Source: Candidatus Gastranaerophilales bacterium
Lineage (GTDB): Bacteria; Cyanobacteriota; Vampirovibrionia; Gastranaerophilales; Gastranaerophilaceae
Length of the DNA stretch: 36,718 nucleotides
Assembly: GCA_947587615.1 (NCBI GenBank)
Contig: CANPYC010000020.1
Coordinates: forward strand, 1-36,718
Reading direction: 5' to 3'
A model generated the notes under the pieces. The model saw nothing but the letters and a program-made list of their open reading frames with translations. It was not told the DNA's origin and ran no database searches. Positions 24,701 through 33,512 of this stretch are shown piece by piece (the stretch's first letter is position 1; each line of letters begins with the position of its first letter). The position numbers and the translations under genes are program-made.

Positions 24701-24934
24701 TTATTTATCAAAAACACCATCATCACTTTCAAACTCCGTCAAAAATTGTGCAGGAGTTACGCTAAAACCTTGTGCAATTTTTTCTAAAATATTTAATTTT
24801 ATATTTTGCTTCAAGTTTTCAATTCTAGATAAAATCGCAGGGTCAATATCATTTTCAAATGCAAAAGAATTAAGAGAAATATTGTTCTCCAGTCGTTTTT
24901 TCTTAATGAATTTTCCTAAATTGATGTATTGCAC
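24701..24934 (-). CDS. Small XRE-family HTH protein
   Basis: This is a 77-residue single-domain Cro/C1-type DNA-binding protein. The helix-turn-helix runs from KFIKKKRLENNISLNSFAFE to AILSRIENLKQNIKLNILEK, followed by the usual IAQGFSVTPAQFL. The short tail ends DDGVFDK. There is no sensory or dimerisation domain beyond the HTH bundle. It is one of four such genes in tandem on the minus strand. Confidence 0.8.
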   Translation of the reverse strand: MQYINLGKFIKKKRLENNISLNSFAFENDIDPAILSRIENLKQNIKLNILEKIAQGFSVTPAQFLTEFESDDGVFDK

Positions 24935-24986
24935 AGTTTCCGTTAATCTAAAAGTTATTAAAAATTACAAAATCAGATAGCTTCAA

Positions 24987-25196
24987 TCATTTGAGCAATT
25001 TATATGCCTCAATTTCAAAATATTTTGCTATTTTTTCAAGGCGATTAAGAGTGATATTCATTTTGCATTTTTCAAGCTTTGATATGTATGAATTTTCAAA
25101 ACCTAAAGCCAGCGACAATTCTTCTTTTGTCAGTTTTTTTGCAATTCTATATTTTTCAACATTTTTTGATAAAACTGTCTTTAAGTCTTGGTTCAT
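24987..25196 (-). CDS. Small XRE-family HTH protein
   Basis: This is a 69-residue single-domain HTH protein (MNQDLKTVLSKNVEKYRIAK start; LTKEELSLALGFENSYISKL recognition region). The ATG at 25196 is preferred over a TTG two codons earlier. The Shine-Dalgarno signal is weak. It is 52 bases upstream of the next XRE gene and diverged from it, so the group is not a recent duplication. Confidence 0.78.
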   Translation of the reverse strand: MNQDLKTVLSKNVEKYRIAKKLTKEELSLALGFENSYISKLEKCKMNITLNRLEKIAKYFEIEAYKLLK

Positions 25197-25287
25197 AGTC
25201 AATATTCTGATAGGTTTTATTGAAATTTAACAGGATTATGAGTCCATTGAATCATTCTTTTTTGCTAAGCTGTAGGTTGGGCATTCT

Positions 25288-25506
25288 TTAATCTAATGGC
25301 TTAAATAACATATAAACTTCAACATTTAGTGCTTTTGCAATTAAATCCATTCTTTTAAAACTCGGCGTCTTTTTTCCACGCTCAATTTCAGACAAATAAT
25401 CACAGCTAATCCCTGTTAATTCACTTAAATTATCTTGTGATAATCCAAGCTGTTTTCTATAATATTTTAGATTTTTTCTAAAAATATCTATCGTGCTATT
25501 TGTCAT
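25288..25506 (-). CDS. Small XRE-family HTH protein
   Basis: This is a 72-residue single-domain HTH protein of the Cro/C1 type: NLKYYRKQLGLSQDNLSELT, then CDYLSEIERGKKTPSFKRM, ending LNVEVYMLFKPLD. It has the most canonical HTH sequence of the four. It is divergent from the HAD-like gene at 25573. A 12-bp inverted repeat spans the spacer and covers its first codons (25491-25502 and 25546-25557), which may be its operator. Confidence 0.82.
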   Translation of the reverse strand: MTNSTIDIFRKNLKYYRKQLGLSQDNLSELTGISCDYLSEIERGKKTPSFKRMDLIAKALNVEVYMLFKPLD

Positions 25507-25557
25507 ATTTTGATTTTATTGTTATGATTAGATTAAATTAACAGGCAAATAGCACGA
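25491..25557. promoter_or_regulatory. 12-bp inverted repeat in the XRE/HAD divergent spacer
   Basis: TCGTGCTATTTG (25491-25502) and its exact complement CAAATAGCACGA (25546-25557) flank the 66-base spacer between the XRE gene (minus) and the HAD-like gene (plus). The left copy lies within the first codons of the XRE gene. Each could be a half or full operator, or the trace of a small inverted duplication. Confidence 0.5.
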
Positions 25558-25572
25558 CAAAAGAATAAATTA

Positions 25573-25965
25573 ATGAAAAAATTATATTTAATATTTTTAT
25601 TTTTAGTAACAGCAGCATTCGGGGCAAATATGGAAAAAAGAAAAACAATTATGATAGACCTTGACGGGGTCTTAAATACGTATGATGGAAATTATAGCGA
25701 AAATTATATCCCCGAAGTTAAAAAAGGTGCTAAAGAATTTATTAAAAAACTAAATAAAGACTATGATTTAGTATTGTTTACTACAAGAAACAACCTTAAA
25801 GCCACAAAATGGCTTATTGAAAATAAGATAGATAAATATTTTAAAGACGTTACAAGTGTTAAAACCCCTGCTTATTTATATCTTGATGACCGTGCAATAG
25901 AGTTCAATGGAGATTATCAAAATACACTTAAACAAATTGAAGATTTTAAGGTTTATTGGAAGTAA
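25573..25965 (+). CDS. Small HAD-superfamily phosphatase-like protein, possibly exported
   Basis: This 130-residue protein has the HAD nucleophile motif MIDLDGVLNTYDG (Asp29 and Asp31), motif II LFTTRNN and motif IV YLYLDDRAIEFNG, with a lysine (SVKTPAYL) between them. This compact type is found in phages and bacteria and is probably a small-molecule or nucleotide phosphatase. The first 18 residues (MKKLYLIFLFLVTAAFGA) look like a signal peptide, unusual for this type. An alternative start is the ATG at 25630 (MEKRKTIMIDLDG), which would give a 111-residue cytoplasmic protein. The ribosome binding signal is weak for both. A long perfect hairpin overlaps the stop codon. Confidence 0.75.
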   Translation: MKKLYLIFLFLVTAAFGANMEKRKTIMIDLDGVLNTYDGNYSENYIPEVKKGAKEFIKKLNKDYDLVLFTTRNNLKATKWLIENKIDKYFKDVTSVKTPAYLYLDDRAIEFNGDYQNTLKQIEDFKVYWK

Positions 25966-26018
25966 AATATTAGCCGTTGTTGTTGGGGAAACCCCAACAA
26001 CAACGGCTAATATTTTAC
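25962..26018. terminator. 27-bp perfect hairpin with a 3-base loop at the end of the HAD gene
   Basis: The arms 25962-25988 and 25992-26018 are exact complements over 27 bp, separated by AAA. The tip is GTTGTTGTTGGGG paired with CCCCAACAACAAC, and the base of the stem is AT-rich and includes the HAD stop codon. A terminator role is likely, but the arm is twice as long as in the other terminators here (7-13 bp). Confidence 0.65.
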
Positions 26019-26131
26019 ATATAAAATTGTAGTAATTTGCATTCTACCTGACCAAATCCATTTAATTTTAAATTTATAAAACACCCCCAACACCAAAGCT
26101 ACTTCAAATATACTAAAATCCCCCGTTTTTA

Positions 26132-26181
26132 TTGACCGACGCAAAAATTATGCAGTAATATTTTTTTATATAGTCTATATA
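26132..26181 (+). promoter_or_regulatory. RND operon promoter followed by a palindrome
   Basis: TTGACC (26132-26137) and TAATAT (26156-26161) are 18 bases apart. Directly after, TATATAGTCTATATA (26167-26181) is a 7+1+7 palindrome that would overlap the transcription start and lies just before the ribosome binding site. It is a plausible repressor site, as in TetR/MarR-type pump control, though no such regulator gene is adjacent. Confidence 0.5.
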
Positions 26182-26194
26182 CTTGGGGAATACT

Positions 26195-27373
26195 ATGAAG
26201 CTTAAATTTACAAGAGTGCATGCGGCTGTTTTAATAGCATTAATAATAATTGTTCCGATTTTCTACAACAAAATTATGGCGGCGGTTCTTGGCGCAATGC
26301 AAAAAAAGGCGTTAATGACACCTAAAGAAGTTGTTGTTAATAAACCCACAATACAAAAAGTTTTAGTGAGTGCCCAAGCAACGGGAAGGGTTGAAGCAAA
26401 ATATTCCGTTGACGTAATTGCAAGAGTCAGCGGTTTTTTAATTAAAAAATATTTTAAAGAAGGCGATTTTGTTAAAAAAGGGCAGTTGATTTTTCAAATT
26501 GACCCCAAGGAATACCAGCTTCAGGTTAATAACTCGCAAGCTGCCGTTAATCAGTATAGCGCACTTTTAAAAAACGCTCAACAAGAACTTGATAGAGCCA
26601 ACGCTTTAGTTAAAGAAGATTTAATTTCTCGCTCCGACGCTGATTCAAGTTTAGCTCAAAGAAATCAAAACAAAGCGCTTTTAGACTCCGCACGTCAGCA
26701 ATTGGAACTTGCTAAAGTTAATCTCGGCTATACTTCGATTAAATCGCCGATAGACGGGAGAATAGGAAAAGTTAATATAACGGAAGGTAATTATGTAACG
26801 GCGCAATCGGGTTCATTGGTTAATATTTCCTCAACAGACCCCGTTTATGTTGCGTTCAGCTTAAAAGGAGATGATTTTGTTAAACTTCTTCGATCAAGCG
26901 ATAAGTTGAAAGATGTTCAGGTAAAAGTATATTTTGACGACAATAAAGCTTATGAAAAAATCGGAAAAATAGATTTTGTTGATAATAAAATAGATAAAAA
27001 CTCCGGTTCAATCGCCCTAAGAGCAATATTTGACAACCCTAAAGGCTGGTTGGTACCGGGGAATTATATGAAAGTTGAGCTGATTGCACCGGCGCAAATA
27101 AGCTATTTAACCGTTCCTCAAGCTTCAACAAAGGGAGACGCCATGAGCGGTTATTATGTTTGGGTTGTTAAAGATAATCAAACAATAAGAAAAGATATTA
27201 AAGTTTCATCCGATGTTAATAATTATTGGGTTGTGGATGAAGGGCTTGATGAAGCTGATGATGTTATTGTTTCAGGTATTCAAAGCATAGTTTCCGAAGG
27301 TCAAAAGGTTAGTATAGTTGATATTGACCAATATAATAAGAGTCAACAGAAAAACCAAAAGGCAGGAAAGTAA
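26195..27373 (+). CDS. RND efflux pump periplasmic adaptor (membrane fusion protein)
   Basis: This 392-residue adaptor links the inner-membrane pump to the outer-membrane channel. An N-terminal anchor helix (AAVLIALIIIVPIFY) precedes the lipoyl/barrel-sandwich hybrid (SVDVIARVSGFLIKKYFKEG; FVKKGQLIFQIDPKEY). An alpha-hairpin follows (about 105-175), then the second lipoyl half (LGYTSIKSPIDGRIGKV) and the beta-barrel (VYVAFSLKGDDF; GWLVPGNYMKVEL). The ATG at 26195 is used because GGGGAA lies just before it; a TTG 12 bases earlier would place that site inside the gene. It is first of a four-gene operon with the pump, TolC-like channel and DUF1848 genes. Confidence 0.93.
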   Translation: MKLKFTRVHAAVLIALIIIVPIFYNKIMAAVLGAMQKKALMTPKEVVVNKPTIQKVLVSAQATGRVEAKYSVDVIARVSGFLIKKYFKEGDFVKKGQLIFQIDPKEYQLQVNNSQAAVNQYSALLKNAQQELDRANALVKEDLISRSDADSSLAQRNQNKALLDSARQQLELAKVNLGYTSIKSPIDGRIGKVNITEGNYVTAQSGSLVNISSTDPVYVAFSLKGDDFVKLLRSSDKLKDVQVKVYFDDNKAYEKIGKIDFVDNKIDKNSGSIALRAIFDNPKGWLVPGNYMKVELIAPAQISYLTVPQASTKGDAMSGYYVWVVKDNQTIRKDIKVSSDVNNYWVVDEGLDEADDVIVSGIQSIVSEGQKVSIVDIDQYNKSQQKNQKAGK

Positions 27374-27379
27374 AATAAA

Positions 27380-30300
27380 ATGAAAATTTTTGATAAAGAT
27401 AAACTGTATTTTTTTATAAGAAAACCTCGTTTTGCTCTTGTAATATCTGTTTGTATCGTTATTATGGGGCTTATTTCTCTTGCAAATTTAAAGCAGGAAA
27501 GCTATCCCGATGTTACACCTCCGCAGGTTAATGTTAGAGCAACATATTCGGGAGCTAACTCCGAAGTTATAGAGTCATCAATAGCAACAGTTTTAGAAAA
27601 CAAATTAAACGGTGTTGAAGATTTATCTTATATGACTTCAACTTCAACAGACGGCTCTTACAGCTTAAATATGTTTTTTAAAGTAGGCTCCGATAAAAAT
27701 ATTAACCTTATGAACGTTCAAAACAGAATTCAACAGGCGCAAAGACAACTCCCCGAAGATGTTCAAAGAACGGGCGTAAGCGCAATTAGTCGCTCATCCG
27801 GCTCGGGTGCCGTAATTTTAACCTTATACCCCGAAAAAGGAAACTGGACACAGTTGGATTTAACAAACTACGGTTCAATATATTTAAAAGATGAATTAAA
27901 ACGTGTTGAAGGTGTAGCGGATGTTAGCGTTTATGGTGGCGGTGATTATTCAATGCGCATTTGGCTGGATCCTGAAAAAATGGCAGGGCTTAATATCTCA
28001 GCCAGTGAAGTAAGAAGCGCTATATCAAGCCAAAATACGCAAGTAACGGCAGGCTCTTTAGGCGCACTTCCGACAGATGTTGCTCAAGCACTTCAAATAA
28101 CTCTTAAAACAAAAGGCAGATTGGCAAATGTTGAAGATTTTGAAAATATCATAATCCGCTCAAATATGGATGGTACAAACGTTAAAATAAAAGACATTGC
28201 AAAAGTTGAACTGGGCGCTGAAACTTATGCTAATTTAGGTCTTGTTAACGGAAAACCGTCCTCAATCGTTATGATATCTCAACTGCCCGACGCAAATATA
28301 ATTAATTTATCAAAAGCAGTAAGAAAGAAAGTGGATGAACTTAACTCAAGACTTGATAACGGTATTAAAATCCTCTATGTAAAAGATGATGCAACATATA
28401 TCCATGAGTCAATGAAAGAAGTTGAATTTACAATATTTCTAACGGGTATAATTGTTGTTTTAATAATCTTCCTTTTTTTAGGGGACGCAATGGCAACTTT
28501 AGTACCTTGTGTTACAATTCCCGTTTCTTTAATAGGTACTTTTGTTGCTCTTGAAGCTTTGGGAATGAGTATAAACCTTCTTTCTTTATTTGCGCTTGTT
28601 TTAGCCGTCGGAGTTGTTGTTGATGACGCTATTGTTGTTATTGAAAACGTTAAAAGACATATTGAACAGGGAAAATCCGCAATTATTGCAACTCAATTAA
28701 CAATTGAAGAAGTAGGTTCTTCCCTTGTTGCAATGGCAATGGTTTTAATGGCGGTTTTTGTTCCCATTGTTTTTATGGGCGGTATGACAGGTGTTATGTA
28801 TAAGCAATTTGCGGTTTGTATTGCCGTTTCAATTGCAATATCGGCAATTTGCGCTCTAACCTTATCGCCTGCAATGTGTTCTCATTTTCTTGGCGATAGA
28901 GAGAAAAAACCGATAGAAAATAAGCTTATAAGAAGAATTTCCGCTTATTCAAAAATAATCGTCAAAAAATTCAATGATGTATTTTTAAAAGTCGAAGATT
29001 TTTATATTGAATATGCAAAAATATTTGTCTATAATAAAAAGCTTACAATTATTGTCTATATTGCAATAGTTGCCTTAACTTTATTTTCATTTAAAACAAT
29101 TTCAACGGGCTTTATTCCTGATGAAGATCAAGGAGTATTATTAGCCAGCATAACTCTTCCTGACGGTGCTTCTCTTACAAGAACGGAAGAAGTTGCAAGA
29201 AAATTTATTGATAAAATTAAAACAATAGAAGGTGTTAACCCCGAAAAATTAACCGTATTTGGAGGCGGCACGGGTGGTGTAGCTAATACCGCAACGGGTA
29301 TTATTCTTCTTAATGATTATAAAGATAGAAAAGTTACTCCGATTGACTGGGTTAAAAGAAAATTGCAAGGTAAACCCACAAACCTTAGCCATGTTGCAAT
29401 TTTAAATCAAATAAGAAAAGAAGCAGCAAGCATTAAAGAAGCTTCAATTGTTGCTTTTTCTCCCCCTGCAATTATGGGTATGAGTATGATGGGCGGTTTT
29501 GAATTTCAAATGCTCTCAAAAGGTGAATACACTCCTCAAGAGCTTGAACAGTGGGCTAATAAATTAATTTTAGCTGCAAACCAAGACCCGACATTATCAA
29601 GCGTTTATACATCATTTCAAGCAAACGTACCTCAATATATAGTTGATATTGATACCGAAAAAGCTTTAGCTCATAATGTTGAGCTTCAAGAGCTTTATAA
29701 TACTCTCTCATCAACCTTAGGGACGTATTACGTTAATGACTTTAATAAATACGGAAGGGTATTTAAAGTTCAAATTCAAGCGCTTAGCGACTTTAGAAAT
29801 AAAGCAAGTGATTTAGCGGGAATTTACGTTAAAAATAAAAACGGCGTAATGGTTCCTGTTTTATCTATGGTTAAATTAAGACAAACAATCGGTACCGCTT
29901 CAATTACAAGATACAATATGTATCAATCGGTACAAATTCAAGGTCAACAGGCGGCAGGTAAGAGCTCGGGGGACGCTATGCTTGCAATGGAAGCTGTTGC
30001 TAAAAGAGTTCTGCCAACAGACATTTCTTTTGATTGGTCGGGTACTTCGGCGCAAGAAAGAGAAGCCTCAGGTCAAACGGTTGTAATTGTTGCAATGGCT
30101 TTAGTATTTGTATATCTATTCTTAATAGCCTTATATGAAAGCTATACAATTCCGATTGCCGTTTTATTAATTTCACCTATTGCGGCACTTGGCGCTTTAA
30201 TATTTCAAATGATGATAAATCAATCTTTTGATATTTATTCTCAAGTCGGTATGATTACTCTTATCGGTTTAGCAGCTAAGCAATCAATCTTAATTGTTGA

Positions 30301-30607
30301 ATTTGCAAAAGTTGAACATGAAAAAAACGGGCTTAGCGTAAAAGAAGCAGCGCTTAAAGCAGCTAAGTTAAGATTTAGAGCTATTATGATGACGGAACTT
30401 GCTTTTATCTTAGGTGTTATGCCAATGTTATTTGCCTCAGGTGCCGGTGCTAATTCAAGAATATCCGTCGGCTCAACCGTTTTTGGCGGTATGATTGCAG
30501 CTGCAACAATAGGTTGCGCTCTAACACCCGCTTTTTATGTTATAGTTCAAGAATTTGTTGATAAATTTCCTAAAAAAGAAATTACTCAACAAGATTTGGA
30601 GTATTAA
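27380..30607 (+). CDS. RND efflux pump inner-membrane transporter (AcrB/HAE1 family)
   Basis: This is a 1075-residue proton-driven multidrug exporter, the usual length for the family, with 12 membrane helices and two large periplasmic loops. The paired aspartates of the proton relay are in [17 protein letters not shown] (helix 4) and the lysine partner in [15 protein letters not shown] (helix 10). The start ([40 protein letters not shown]) and the end ([20 protein letters not shown]) are typical. The gene begins 6 bases after the adaptor gene and ends 3 bases before the channel gene. The substrate cannot be told from sequence. Confidence 0.96.
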   Translation: MKIFDKDKLYFFIRKPRFALVISVCIVIMGLISLANLKQESYPDVTPPQVNVRATYSGANSEVIESSIATVLENKLNGVEDLSYMTSTSTDGSYSLNMFFKVGSDKNINLMNVQNRIQQAQRQLPEDVQRTGVSAISRSSGSGAVILTLYPEKGNWTQLDLTNYGSIYLKDELKRVEGVADVSVYGGGDYSMRIWLDPEKMAGLNISASEVRSAISSQNTQVTAGSLGALPTDVAQALQITLKTKGRLANVEDFENIIIRSNMDGTNVKIKDIAKVELGAETYANLGLVNGKPSSIVMISQLPDANIINLSKAVRKKVDELNSRLDNGIKILYVKDDATYIHESMKEVEFTIFLTGIIVVLIIFLFLGDAMATLVPCVTIPVSLIGTFVALEALGMSINLLSLFALVLAVGVVVDDAIVVIENVKRHIEQGKSAIIATQLTIEEVGSSLVAMAMVLMAVFVPIVFMGGMTGVMYKQFAVCIAVSIAISAICALTLSPAMCSHFLGDREKKPIENKLIRRISAYSKIIVKKFNDVFLKVEDFYIEYAKIFVYNKKLTIIVYIAIVALTLFSFKTISTGFIPDEDQGVLLASITLPDGASLTRTEEVARKFIDKIKTIEGVNPEKLTVFGGGTGGVANTATGIILLNDYKDRKVTPIDWVKRKLQGKPTNLSHVAILNQIRKEAASIKEASIVAFSPPAIMGMSMMGGFEFQMLSKGEYTPQELEQWANKLILAANQDPTLSSVYTSFQANVPQYIVDIDTEKALAHNVELQELYNTLSSTLGTYYVNDFNKYGRVFKVQIQALSDFRNKASDLAGIYVKNKNGVMVPVLSMVKLRQTIGTASITRYNMYQSVQIQGQQAAGKSSGDAMLAMEAVAKRVLPTDISFDWSGTSAQEREASGQTVVIVAMALVFVYLFLIALYESYTIPIAVLLISPIAALGALIFQMMINQSFDIYSQVGMITLIGLAAKQSILIVEFAKVEHEKNGLSVKEAALKAAKLRFRAIMMTELAFILGVMPMLFASGAGANSRISVGSTVFGGMIAAATIGCALTPAFYVIVQEFVDKFPKKEITQQDLEY

Positions 30608-30610
30608 TAT

Positions 30611-32545
30611 ATGAAAAAAATTCATTTTCTTTTGATATTATCAATTGTTTTAATGAGCACAAACCTTAATAATGTTAAGGGTTTTAGCTTAAAGAAAGAT
30701 AAGCCCCTTTCAAGCGTTGAAATAGATATAAATAATATTGATAATGATATAGATAATACTATTGATACGGTTAGTGAAAATTCAAACAAAAGCGACGAAG
30801 CCTTGAATTCAAAAATTCAAAAAAAAGAAAATAAAATTGCTTTATTCAAAAAGAAAAACAAAGAAAAAAATTCAGATGTTACTTCTTTAGATGAAAATTC
30901 GCAAACTCAAGAAGAAAATACTCAAAAAGAAGCTATACAAGTTAGCGAAAATGAAAATACACAAAACAAAACAAAGATAAGCTTTTTTAAAAAGAATAAA
31001 AGCAATAATAAAAAAGTTGACGCAACAAAAGAAAAATCCCTGACAAATGAAACTCAAGATAATCAAATAACAGAGCAAAAAGAAAAAAATAAACTTTTTA
31101 AAAAACCATCAAAAGGGAAAAAAGTTGTAATTGTAGATGAAAAAGAAAAGAAAATAAACCCTAAAAAAGAAAATAAAAGAGAACAAAAAAGAAAAAAAGC
31201 GCAAAATGAAGCTTCAAATGAAGCACAGGGAATGTATGAAACAAAATTCCCCGCAATTCAAAGCTCAATTGAATACAATGAAACCCCCGTAAATAATGCA
31301 GAGCTTAAAGATTTAAAACTTTCAGATTGTATTAAGCTTGCGTTTGAAAATAACCCCGCAATATTATCCGCAATTGCTAATTCGGAAGCCTATAAGGCAA
31401 GAGTTAATATGGCTTGGGCAAATTATTTTCCGACAATCGGAGCGGGTTTAAACTATTCAAGAGTTGACGCACTTCAAACAATGAAAACAGGTGCAAGTGC
31501 TGCTATGATGAATAGAAGATATGACATGTACTATACTCCGACATTAAGCGCTAATATGCTTTTATTTGACTTCGGTAAAACAAAAGCCGTTGCCGATATG
31601 GCAAAAAGAGATTGGGAACAATCAAGATATGATGCTGAAATGAGTATAGAAAACGTTATATATAACGTTAAAACTGCTTATTATAATGTACTTTTTGCAA
31701 AAGCTCAAAAAGTTGTTTATGAAGATACTGTTAAAGATTATGAGCTGCAGCTAAAACAGGCAAAAGCTTTTTTTAATATCGGAAAAAAGGCTAAAATTGA
31801 CGTAACAACAGCGGAATATAACCTTGGAAACGCTAATGTTAATTTAATTAAGGCTAAAAATACTCTTGAATTAGCCTATGTTCAACTCGCTAATGCAATT
31901 GGTATTCCCGAATTTGATAAGATGAATTTAGTTGATGAATTGAACACAAAAGCTTATGATGTTGATTTTAATAATTTAATTGATGTTGCAAATAAATCCC
32001 GTCCTTCTTTGTTGTCGGCTAAAAAGAAAATGGACTCGGCAGAGCTAAACATAAGAAGCGCAAAAAGAGAACTAACACCCGACCTAAGCGCTTTTGGAAG
32101 CTATGACAGGGGTGGTGCTAAGATGGATATGGATTATGGTTATCAATTCGGAGTTCAATTTAACTACTCCGCACTTAATCTTTTAGCCGTTAAAAAGCAA
32201 ATTGATGAAGCAAAAGCACTGTATAAAAAGTATAGTGCAGATTATGAACTTCAAAAACAAAATGTATATCTTGAAGTAAAAAGCGCTTTTATTAGTTTAT
32301 TAAATTCTCATGACAGTTTTGTTGTTGCAAAACTTGCGCTTCAACAAGCAAAAGAACAGCAATATCAGGCTTATAGAAGATATCAAGTCGGCTTAGGTAA
32401 TGCAATTGAATTTAAAGACGCTGAAAATACATACTTAAACGCTAAATTAAATTATTATTCAAATTTACTTGAATATAATTTAAACGCAGCTGAACTTGAG
32501 AGGGTTGTGGGTTCACCGATAAAAGAATCTGATATAGATTTATAA
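30611..32545 (+). CDS. TolC-like outer-membrane channel with a long Lys-rich N-terminal extension
   Basis: This 644-residue protein has a signal peptide (MKKIHFLLILSIVLMSTNLN). A 200-residue low-complexity region follows (about 28-232), rich in Lys, Asn, Glu and Ser. The outer-membrane efflux (OEP) domain, about 235-640, starts LSDCIKLAFENNPAILSAIA and has two repeats, ending ELERVVGSP. Ordinary TolC-type channels are about 420-500 residues and lack such an extension. Inside it, three motifs resemble each other: KIALFKKKNK (about 75), KISFFKKNKSNNKK (about 122) and KLFKKPSKGKK (about 161). The extension would lie in the periplasm and might bind peptidoglycan or the adaptor (inference). The stop overlaps the next ATG. 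Confidence 0.9.
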   Translation: MKKIHFLLILSIVLMSTNLNNVKGFSLKKDKPLSSVEIDINNIDNDIDNTIDTVSENSNKSDEALNSKIQKKENKIALFKKKNKEKNSDVTSLDENSQTQEENTQKEAIQVSENENTQNKTKISFFKKNKSNNKKVDATKEKSLTNETQDNQITEQKEKNKLFKKPSKGKKVVIVDEKEKKINPKKENKREQKRKKAQNEASNEAQGMYETKFPAIQSSIEYNETPVNNAELKDLKLSDCIKLAFENNPAILSAIANSEAYKARVNMAWANYFPTIGAGLNYSRVDALQTMKTGASAAMMNRRYDMYYTPTLSANMLLFDFGKTKAVADMAKRDWEQSRYDAEMSIENVIYNVKTAYYNVLFAKAQKVVYEDTVKDYELQLKQAKAFFNIGKKAKIDVTTAEYNLGNANVNLIKAKNTLELAYVQLANAIGIPEFDKMNLVDELNTKAYDVDFNNLIDVANKSRPSLLSAKKKMDSAELNIRSAKRELTPDLSAFGSYDRGGAKMDMDYGYQFGVQFNYSALNLLAVKKQIDEAKALYKKYSADYELQKQNVYLEVKSAFISLLNSHDSFVVAKLALQQAKEQQYQAYRRYQVGLGNAIEFKDAENTYLNAKLNYYSNLLEYNLNAAELERVVGSPIKESDIDL

Positions 32546-33480
32546 TGATTATTAACACAGGTTCAAGAACGGATACCGTTCAATACTATACTCCTTGGCT
32601 TTTAAAACGTTTTGAAGAAGGTTTTATTTATTCAAGAAACCCTTTTAATCATAATCTTGTTCTTAAATATGAACTTGACCCTAGGGTTGTTGATTGCGTT
32701 ATTTTTTGCTCTAAAAATTATGAGCCGATTTTAGATAAGATTTCTCTTATAACAAATAAATTTAACACATATTTTAACTATACAATAACAGCCTATGATA
32801 AAGATATTGAGCCTAACGTTCCAAGTATTGATAAAAGTATTGAAACTTTGATAAAACTTGCTTCAATTGTTGATAAAAAAAGAATTGCATGGCGCTATGA
32901 CCCGATACTTTTAACTCAAAAATATACAAAAGAATATCATTATAATACTTTTAGCTATATTGCAAACGCACTTGCACCATATATAGATAGATGTATCTTT
33001 AGTTTTGTTGATATGTATAAAAAATTAAAAACAAATATGAAAGAAATTATTCTTTTAAATGATAACGATAAATATGAAATTGCCCAAAATATCGGTACTA
33101 TTACAAGAAAATATAATATTATTGTTCAAACCTGCGCTCAAAAAGAAGATTTTAAAAACCTAGGGATTAATCTTTCAGGCTGTATTACAGCTGAAATATT
33201 AGAAAAAGCAAATAATATTAAATTTACTAAAATTCCAAAATCTAAAAACAGGGCTTTTTGTAATTGTATTGAAAATAAAAATATCGGTGATTATAACACC
33301 TGCCCTAACGGTTGTAAGTATTGTTACGCTAATCAAAACCCTAAAATTGCTCTTGAAAATTATAAAAAACATAACCCCAACTCTCCTTTAATTTTAGGTG
33401 AGCTTAAAGAAGATGATGTTATTAAACAAGCAAAGCAAATATCTTATCTTGTTGAATTTGAGCAAAAGAAATTATTTTAA
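32545..33480 (+). CDS. DUF1848 family protein
   Basis: This 311-residue protein is of the DUF1848 family. It has IINTGSRTDTVQYYTPWLL at the start, AWRYDPILLTQKYT in the middle, and a C-terminal cysteine cluster of the form NCIENKNIGDYNTCPNGC followed by KYCYAN. The cluster suggests a bound Fe-S centre, and the family is often noted as distantly related to radical-SAM/spore-photoproduct-lyase-like proteins; its reaction is unknown to me. The ATG shares a base with the stop of the channel gene (TAATG), so it is translated with the efflux operon, an unexpected partner. No ribosome binding site is needed if coupled. Confidence 0.85.
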   Translation: MIINTGSRTDTVQYYTPWLLKRFEEGFIYSRNPFNHNLVLKYELDPRVVDCVIFCSKNYEPILDKISLITNKFNTYFNYTITAYDKDIEPNVPSIDKSIETLIKLASIVDKKRIAWRYDPILLTQKYTKEYHYNTFSYIANALAPYIDRCIFSFVDMYKKLKTNMKEIILLNDNDKYEIAQNIGTITRKYNIIVQTCAQKEDFKNLGINLSGCITAEILEKANNIKFTKIPKSKNRAFCNCIENKNIGDYNTCPNGCKYCYANQNPKIALENYKKHNPNSPLILGELKEDDVIKQAKQISYLVEFEQKKLF

Positions 33481-33512
33481 ATTTTATGATATTATCTTAC
33501 TAAGGAGTTAGG

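Noticed and set aside
24272-25506. Prophage or toxin-antitoxin module around the XRE genes
   Set aside because: No integrase, structural phage gene or recognisable toxin lies nearby. The HAD-like neighbour alone is not enough.
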